From: Streptomyces olindensis
GTDB taxonomy: Bacteria; Actinomycetota; Actinomycetes; Streptomycetales; Streptomycetaceae
NCBI GenBank assembly: GCA_000696115.1
Contig: JJOH01000017.1
Coordinates: forward strand, 134,775 to 198,774
Reading direction: 5' to 3'
Length of the DNA: 64,000 nt
Each line of letters opens with the position of its first letter. Position 1 is the stretch's first letter. The notes beneath the pieces are model-generated. The model saw nothing but the letters and a program-made list of their open reading frames with translations, made no database searches and had not been told where the DNA came from. Below are positions 59,610 to 64,000 of this stretch, in pieces. A program made the translations under genes and the position numbers.

Positions 59610-61129
59610 GCTCCCCGGCCCAGCCCCTGGCCGCGTCGCTGGTCCAGTCCGTCGACTGGCTGGCGATCGCTCCGCCCACCCTCGCGGCGGTCATCGGACT
59701 GGTCGTCCTGGTCGCCGACCTGTTCGTCGCCGAGCACCGCAAGGCGCTCCTCGGCTGGACGTCGGTGGCGGGCCTGGCAGCCGCCACGCTGATGCTGCTG
59801 CCCCTCCTGGACGGCGACCGCAGCACCTTCTGCCTGACCGGCGACGCGGCCGTGTGCAGCTACACGGCGGACCGCTTCACCCTGGTCATCCAGTTCCTGG
59901 TGCTCGGCGGCGCCCTCCTCGCGGCCCTCCTGTCGGTCACCGCCCTGAAGGACGCCCGCAAGAGCCTGCCCGAGGGGGAGTACTGGTTCCTGCTGCTGTC
60001 CTCCGCGGCCGGGGCGGCCCTCCTGCCCGCCTCCCGCGACCTCGCGACCCTGATCGTCGCCCTGGAGGTCGCGTCCCTGCCCGCCTTCGCGCTGGTCGGA
60101 CTCAGGTACGGCGACCGCAGGTCCTCGGAGGCGGCCCTGAAGTTCTTCCTGTCCTCGGTCACCGCGACCGCGGTCAGCCTCATGGGCATCAGCTTCCTGT
60201 ACGCCTCCACGGGCACCCTCTACCTCACCCAGATCGCCGACCGCATCCAGAACGTCGACGGACAGCTCCACACGCTCGCCCAGACCGGCGTCGTCCTCAC
60301 CCTCGTCGGCTTCGCCTTCAAGACCGCCGCCGTGCCGTTCCACTTCTGGGTCCCGGACACCTACGTGGGCGCGCCCCTGCCCATCGCCGCCTACCTGTCG
60401 GTCATCGGCAAGGCGGTCGGCTTCAGCGGCCTGATCCTCGTCACGGTCGTCGCCCTGCCGTCGTACGCCGACGTCTGGGGCCCCGCCCTGGCGGCCCTGG
60501 CCGCGCTCACCATGACCGTCGGCAACGTCGGAGCCCTCCGCCAGCAGGCCACGCGCGCGTACAGCGCGGTTCGCCTGCTCGCCTGGTCCTCCGTCGGGCA
60601 GGCCGGCTACCTGCTGGTGCCGATCGCGGCCGCCGCGTACTCCGGGGACGCCGAGAAGTCGATCGGCTCCACCGTCGCCTACGCCCTGATGTACGGCGCC
60701 GTGAACCTGGGCGCCTTCGCCGTGGCCGCGCTCGTCGGCCGGACGAAGATCCTCAACCGTGTCGCCGACTACCGCGGCCTGTACGCGTCGAGCCCGCTGT
60801 CCGCGCTGCTCCTGGCGTTCTTCCTGCTCTGCCTCGCCGGGCTGCCGCCGGGCATCATCGGCCTCTTCGCCAAGGTCACCGTCTTCTCGGCGGCCGTCGA
60901 CGCCGGCCTCGGCTGGCTGGCCGTGGTCATGGCCGTCAACGTCGTCATCGCGCTGTTCTACTACCTCCAGTGGACGGCCCTGCTCTTCCGCGCCCCCGAG
61001 GGCGAACCCGAGAAGCACCGCGTGCCCGCCCCGCTCACCGCCGCGATCGCCCTGACCGGCGTCCTCGGCATCGCCCTGTCCGGGGCGCCCCAGCTGGTCC
61101 TGCGCTTCACGGACACCGGCCTCTTCTGA
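59606..61129 (+). CDS. nuoN2: NADH-quinone oxidoreductase subunit N, second set
   Basis: Protein of 507 aa, last gene of the second nuo operon. FWVPDTYVGAPLPIAAYLSV near residue 245 and LLAWSSVGQAGYLLVPIAAA near 328 identify NuoN. LEVASLPAFALVGLRYGDRR carries the intramembrane Glu. ATG 59606 follows CAGGAGG. About 260 nt separate it from htpX; no strong terminator hairpin was found there. Confidence 0.93.
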   Translation: MSSPAQPLAASLVQSVDWLAIAPPTLAAVIGLVVLVADLFVAEHRKALLGWTSVAGLAAATLMLLPLLDGDRSTFCLTGDAAVCSYTADRFTLVIQFLVLGGALLAALLSVTALKDARKSLPEGEYWFLLLSSAAGAALLPASRDLATLIVALEVASLPAFALVGLRYGDRRSSEAALKFFLSSVTATAVSLMGISFLYASTGTLYLTQIADRIQNVDGQLHTLAQTGVVLTLVGFAFKTAAVPFHFWVPDTYVGAPLPIAAYLSVIGKAVGFSGLILVTVVALPSYADVWGPALAALAALTMTVGNVGALRQQATRAYSAVRLLAWSSVGQAGYLLVPIAAAAYSGDAEKSIGSTVAYALMYGAVNLGAFAVAALVGRTKILNRVADYRGLYASSPLSALLLAFFLLCLAGLPPGIIGLFAKVTVFSAAVDAGLGWLAVVMAVNVVIALFYYLQWTALLFRAPEGEPEKHRVPAPLTAAIALTGVLGIALSGAPQLVLRFTDTGLF

Positions 61130-61389
61130 CCCCGGTCCGACCCGGCGCGGCCACACCGGTCGCGCTTTCACCACGCGCGTGTGGGCACTCGGTCTCGCAC
61201 GCGTGCGTGGCGCGCCCGCAGCCGTCACCCGTACGGTCCACGGCCGGCCCCGCGCGCACAAGGGAACTAGTGCCTCTCGCCTGGCGTTGACCAGTACGGG
61301 AGGGTCCACTGGACGTGACACCACGACACCGGTGGCACCGCGAGACAGCAAGCAAGGGTCCCCCTGCCGCACCACTTGGAGGGCGTACC

Positions 61390-62253
61390 GTGCACCGCCG
61401 GCACAACGGGCTCAGGACTGCAGTCCTCCTCGGAGGACTGTCCGCACTCATCATCGTCATCGGCAGCTTCTTCGGCCGCATGGGGCTCGTCATCGCCGTC
61501 CTGGTAGCGCTGGCCACCAACGCGTACGCGTACTGGAACAGCGACAAGCTGGCGCTCCGCGCGATGCGCGCCCGCCCGGTGAGCGAGTTCGAGGCCCCGG
61601 GGCTCTACCGCATGGTCCGCGAGCTCTCCACCCAGGCCCGCCAGCCCATGCCACGCCTGTACATCTCGCCGACGGAGGCGCCCAACGCCTTCGCGACGGG
61701 CCGCAATCCACGCAACGCCGCCGTGTGCTGCACCGACGGCATCCTGCGCCTCCTGGACGAGCGCGAGCTGCGCGGCGTCATCGGCCACGAGCTCAGCCAC
61801 GTCTACAACCGCGACATCCTCATCTCGTCGGTCGCCGGCGCCCTCGCCTCCGTGATCATGTTCCTGGTCAACTTCGCCTGGCTGATCCCGATCGGGCGCT
61901 CCGACGACGATGACGGCCCCGGCCTGCTCGGCATGCTGCTGATCATGATCCTGGGCCCGCTCGCCGCCTCCCTCATCCAACTGGCCATCAGCCGCTCCCG
62001 GGAGTACCAGGCGGACGCCTCCGGCGCCCAGCTCACGGGCGACCCGCTCGCCCTGGCCAGCGCCCTGCGCAAGCTCGAACTGGGCACGAAGCAGCTCCCG
62101 CTGCCGCCCGAGCCCCGTATCGAGACCGCCAGCCACATGATGATCGCGAACCCGTTCCGCCCCGGTCAGGGCCTCTCGAAGATGTTCTCCACACACCCGC
62201 CGATGGCGGACCGCATCGCCCGGCTCGAGAAGATGGCAGGTGGGAATCAGTGA
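61390..62253 (+). CDS. htpX: HtpX membrane zinc protease
   Basis: M48-family membrane metalloprotease of 287 aa that degrades damaged membrane proteins. Helices at the N-terminus (LLGGLSALIIVIGSFFGRMG and LVIAVLVALATNAYAYWN) precede the zinc site GVIGHELSHVYNRDI near residue 130 (HExxH); the third ligand Glu is in SRSREYQADASG. GTG 61390 follows GGAGGG. It overlaps the next gene as GTGA. Confidence 0.93.
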   Translation: MHRRHNGLRTAVLLGGLSALIIVIGSFFGRMGLVIAVLVALATNAYAYWNSDKLALRAMRARPVSEFEAPGLYRMVRELSTQARQPMPRLYISPTEAPNAFATGRNPRNAAVCCTDGILRLLDERELRGVIGHELSHVYNRDILISSVAGALASVIMFLVNFAWLIPIGRSDDDDGPGLLGMLLIMILGPLAASLIQLAISRSREYQADASGAQLTGDPLALASALRKLELGTKQLPLPPEPRIETASHMMIANPFRPGQGLSKMFSTHPPMADRIARLEKMAGGNQ

Positions 62254-62642
62254 AGACCATCCTCAACGTCATATGGCTCGTCTTCAGCGGCTTCTGGCTG
62301 TTCCTCGCCTACATGCTGGCGGGCCTGCTCCTCTGCATCACCATCATCGGCATCCCGTTCGGCGTCGCGGCCTTCCGCATCGGCGTCTACGCCCTGTGGC
62401 CCTTCGGGTACACGACGGTCGAGCGCCGGGACGCGGGCGCCCCGTCCTGCGTCGGCAACGTGCTGTGGCTGGTCCTCGCGGGCTGGTGGCTGGCCCTCGG
62501 CCACATCGCCACCGGCATCGCCCTGTGCGTCACGATCATCGGCATCCCGCTGGGCATCGCCAACTTCAAGCTGATCCCGGTCTCGCTGCTCCCGCTGGGC
62601 CGCGACATCGTACGGACGGACGAGCCGTTCGCGGTGCGCTGA
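62250..62642 (+). CDS. YccF domain membrane protein
   Basis: Protein of 130 aa with two copies of the YccF unit: LCITIIGIPFGVAAFRIG near residue 30 and LCVTIIGIPLGIANFKLIPV near 90, each following a hydrophobic helix pair. Membrane location is clear; role unknown. GTG 62250 overlaps the htpX stop, so the two are co-translated. Confidence 0.87.
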   Translation: MKTILNVIWLVFSGFWLFLAYMLAGLLLCITIIGIPFGVAAFRIGVYALWPFGYTTVERRDAGAPSCVGNVLWLVLAGWWLALGHIATGIALCVTIIGIPLGIANFKLIPVSLLPLGRDIVRTDEPFAVR

Positions 62643-63005
62643 CGCCGCGCCGAGGCAGCGCGGTATCCGAGCAGTTGCCGCCCCGAGCCACAGCCGGCAC
62701 CCGCAACACACGCCGACCGGGCCGGACTTCCCCTCCCGCACGGGCAGGCACGCCGCAAGGCTCTTGACCGACGGCGGCCGTGAATGCCGGAGGTGAGCCA
62801 CGCGCCACACCCCGCTGATCAGCGCAACCGGCGGTGACCCCCGGGACGTCCTACACGGCAAGACGGCGTGACCGCGCGCGGGCAACGACGCACACGGGAC
62901 GCCCGACGTACGGCGCACGAGCACGGCCTGCCGGGAGCGAGATCCGGGAGCAGGATCACAGGGCCGGGACAGTGCGGGCACAGCGTGAAAGGGCAGGTTC
63001 ACGGC
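62643..63005. other. Gene-free region between YccF and the GlsB-like gene
   Basis: About 360 nt with no supported gene on either strand. TTGACC at 62764 could be a -35 hexamer but no clear -10 follows at the usual spacing. GGGCAGG before the ATG at 63006 is the ribosome binding site of the next gene. Nothing else distinct was seen. Confidence 0.5.
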
Positions 63006-63272
63006 ATGACCATCATCAGCTGGATCATCCTGGGACTGTTGGCCGGAGCCATCGCGAAGTTCCTGCTGCCGGGGCGCGACCCGGGCGGCCTCATCGGCAC
63101 GACCCTGATCGGCATCGCGGGCGCGTTCATCGGCGGCTGGATATCGGCCCGCTGGATGGACCACCCGATCACCAAGGACTTCTACGACGGCACCACCTGG
63201 GCCGCGGCGATCGGCGGATCGCTCGTCCTCCTGATCGCCTACCGCCTCCTGTTCGGCCACTCGCGCGATTGA
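63006..63272 (+). CDS. GlsB/YeaQ/YmgE family (transglycosylase-associated) membrane protein
   Basis: Protein of 88 aa with three helices: SWIILGLLAGAIAKFLLPGR, then GGLIGTTLIGIAGAFIGGWI and a last helix WAAAIGGSLVLLIAYRLL. The Gly-rich helix pair is the signature of this stress-associated small membrane protein family. The ATG 63006 start gives the expected length. It shares a terminator with the convergent yajQ. Confidence 0.88.
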   Translation: MTIISWIILGLLAGAIAKFLLPGRDPGGLIGTTLIGIAGAFIGGWISARWMDHPITKDFYDGTTWAAAIGGSLVLLIAYRLLFGHSRD

Positions 63273-63313
63273 GCCGCGCGGAACCGCGCACACGGACCGC
63301 GGCCAGCAGGCGA

Positions 63314-63345
63314 GAAGGGTGGGCACCGGCAGGTGCCCACCCTTC
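63314..63345. terminator. Bidirectional hairpin between GlsB-like gene and yajQ
   Basis: GAAGGGTGGGCACC (63314-63327) and GGTGCCCACCCTTC (63332-63345) form a perfect 14-bp stem with a 4-nt loop. It lies between two converging genes, 41 and 43 nt from their stops. Confidence 0.88.
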
Positions 63346-63388
63346 CTCGTACCCGTGCAGAGCGTGGAGCCCAGGGACCCGAGCGGGC

Positions 63389-63877
63389 CTACCTGTAGTT
63401 CACGAACTGCATCGCGAAGTCGAAGTCCTTGCCCTTCAGCAGGGCGATGACGGCCTGCAGATCGTCACGGCTCTTGGAGCTGACCCGCAGCTCCTCGCCC
63501 TGCACCTGCGCCTTCACGCCCTTCGGGCCCTCGTCGCGGATGGTCTTCGCCACCTTCTTCGCGTTCTCCTGGGAGATGCCCTCCTTGATGGACGCGAAGA
63601 TCTTGTACTCCTTGCCGGAGAGCTGGGGCTCACCCGCGTCCAGGGCCTTCAGCGAGATGCCCCGCTTGATCAGCTTGGACTGGAAGACGTCGAGGACAGC
63701 CTTCACCCGCTCCTCGGAGTTCGCCTCCATGAGGATCTTCTCACCGGACCACGCGATCGAGGCGCCCACGCCCTTGAAGTCGTAGCGCTGCGAGATCTCC
63801 TTGGCGGCCTGGTTGAGGGCGTTGTCGACCTCCTGCCGCTCGACCTTCGAGACGATGTCGAAACTGGAGTCGGCCAT
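63389..63877 (-). CDS. yajQ: YajQ family nucleotide-binding protein
   Basis: Protein of 162 aa, the usual length. The family pattern is clear: SSFDIVSKVERQEVDNALNQ at the N-terminus, RYDFKGVGASI near residue 31 and VQGEELRVSSKSRDDLQAVI with KDFDFAMQFVNYR at the end. YajQ proteins bind c-di-GMP or nucleic acids in other bacteria; its role in actinobacteria is unproven. ATG 63877 is followed by the conserved ADSSFDIV. It lies at the edge of the window. Confidence 0.93.
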   Translation of the reverse strand: MADSSFDIVSKVERQEVDNALNQAAKEISQRYDFKGVGASIAWSGEKILMEANSEERVKAVLDVFQSKLIKRGISLKALDAGEPQLSGKEYKIFASIKEGISQENAKKVAKTIRDEGPKGVKAQVQGEELRVSSKSRDDLQAVIALLKGKDFDFAMQFVNYR

Positions 63878-64000
63878 GTCCTGTGGCTCCTTGTATCGGG
63901 GTGCGTGTCGTGCGTACCGGCGTACGTGGCGGCCGCCGGGCCCGTTCAGGTCCCTGGCCGCATCCGGACAAGCCTAGCCACCCCCCGCCCTCCGGGCGCC

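Overview
The window is high-GC DNA with strong G/C bias at third codon positions, frequent GTG starts and GGAGG-type ribosome binding sites, and only one TTA codon noticed in any called gene. Together with the gene content (two nuo loci, KorAB, a c-di-AMP riboswitch before a LysM hydrolase, YajQ at the end) this points to the core chromosome of a Streptomyces. The gene order resembles what I recall of the nuo to htpX to yajQ region of S. coelicolor, but that is memory and was not checked by alignment.

Layout. Positions 1-10.1 kb hold the 3' half of a full complex I operon (nuoG partial, then nuoH to nuoN), closed by a hairpin terminator. Positions 10.2-15.7 kb hold a Uma2-fold protein, RecQ helicase, an M56 metallopeptidase and fumarylacetoacetase. 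Positions 16.0-26.6 kb form a cell-envelope polysaccharide locus: a DegT-type aminotransferase, a Wzx-like flippase with an extra membrane domain and a TTA codon, a large polytopic protein with an extracytoplasmic tail, a small membrane protein, a GH26-like hydrolase, then on the other strand a polysaccharide deacetylase, a family-2 glycosyltransferase and a FemAB/GNAT-like protein. Positions 26.7-38.2 kb hold a HAD phosphatase, a riboswitch-controlled LysM/transglycosylase protein, a long-chain polyprenyl diphosphate synthase, a LolA-like protein with an ABC exporter, an FMN reductase, an amidase, a pair of divergent uncharacterised genes and a secreted M28 aminopeptidase. Positions 38.4-43.7 kb hold three regulator/target pairs, each with an inverted repeat in the shared promoter (CGNR/VOC, HxlR/MFS, HxlR/QorB), plus RarD, whose 3' end overlaps the MFS gene by 229 nt in antisense. 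Positions 43.8-50.6 kb hold the 2-oxoacid:ferredoxin oxidoreductase korAB, a LuxR-type response regulator and two tandem paralogous sensor kinases. Positions 50.8-61.1 kb hold a second nuo operon (A, B, C, H, I, J, K, L, M, N) with no nuoD, E, F or G. Positions 61.4-63.9 kb hold HtpX, a YccF protein, a GlsB/YeaQ-type protein and YajQ.

How it works together. The first nuo set is a normal NADH:menaquinone oxidoreductase. The second has a membrane arm plus B, C and I, but neither the NADH-input module nor the NuoD quinone-site subunit. It lies about 4 kb from korAB, which makes reduced ferredoxin. A ferredoxin-fed proton pump is a testable inference, not a demonstrated system. The polyprenyl synthase between the two nuo loci could make the menaquinone tail. 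The polysaccharide locus is the other candidate for an undescribed system; its TTA codon suggests control by bldA, which would tie it to development. No insertion sequence, CRISPR array, rRNA or tRNA gene was recognised.
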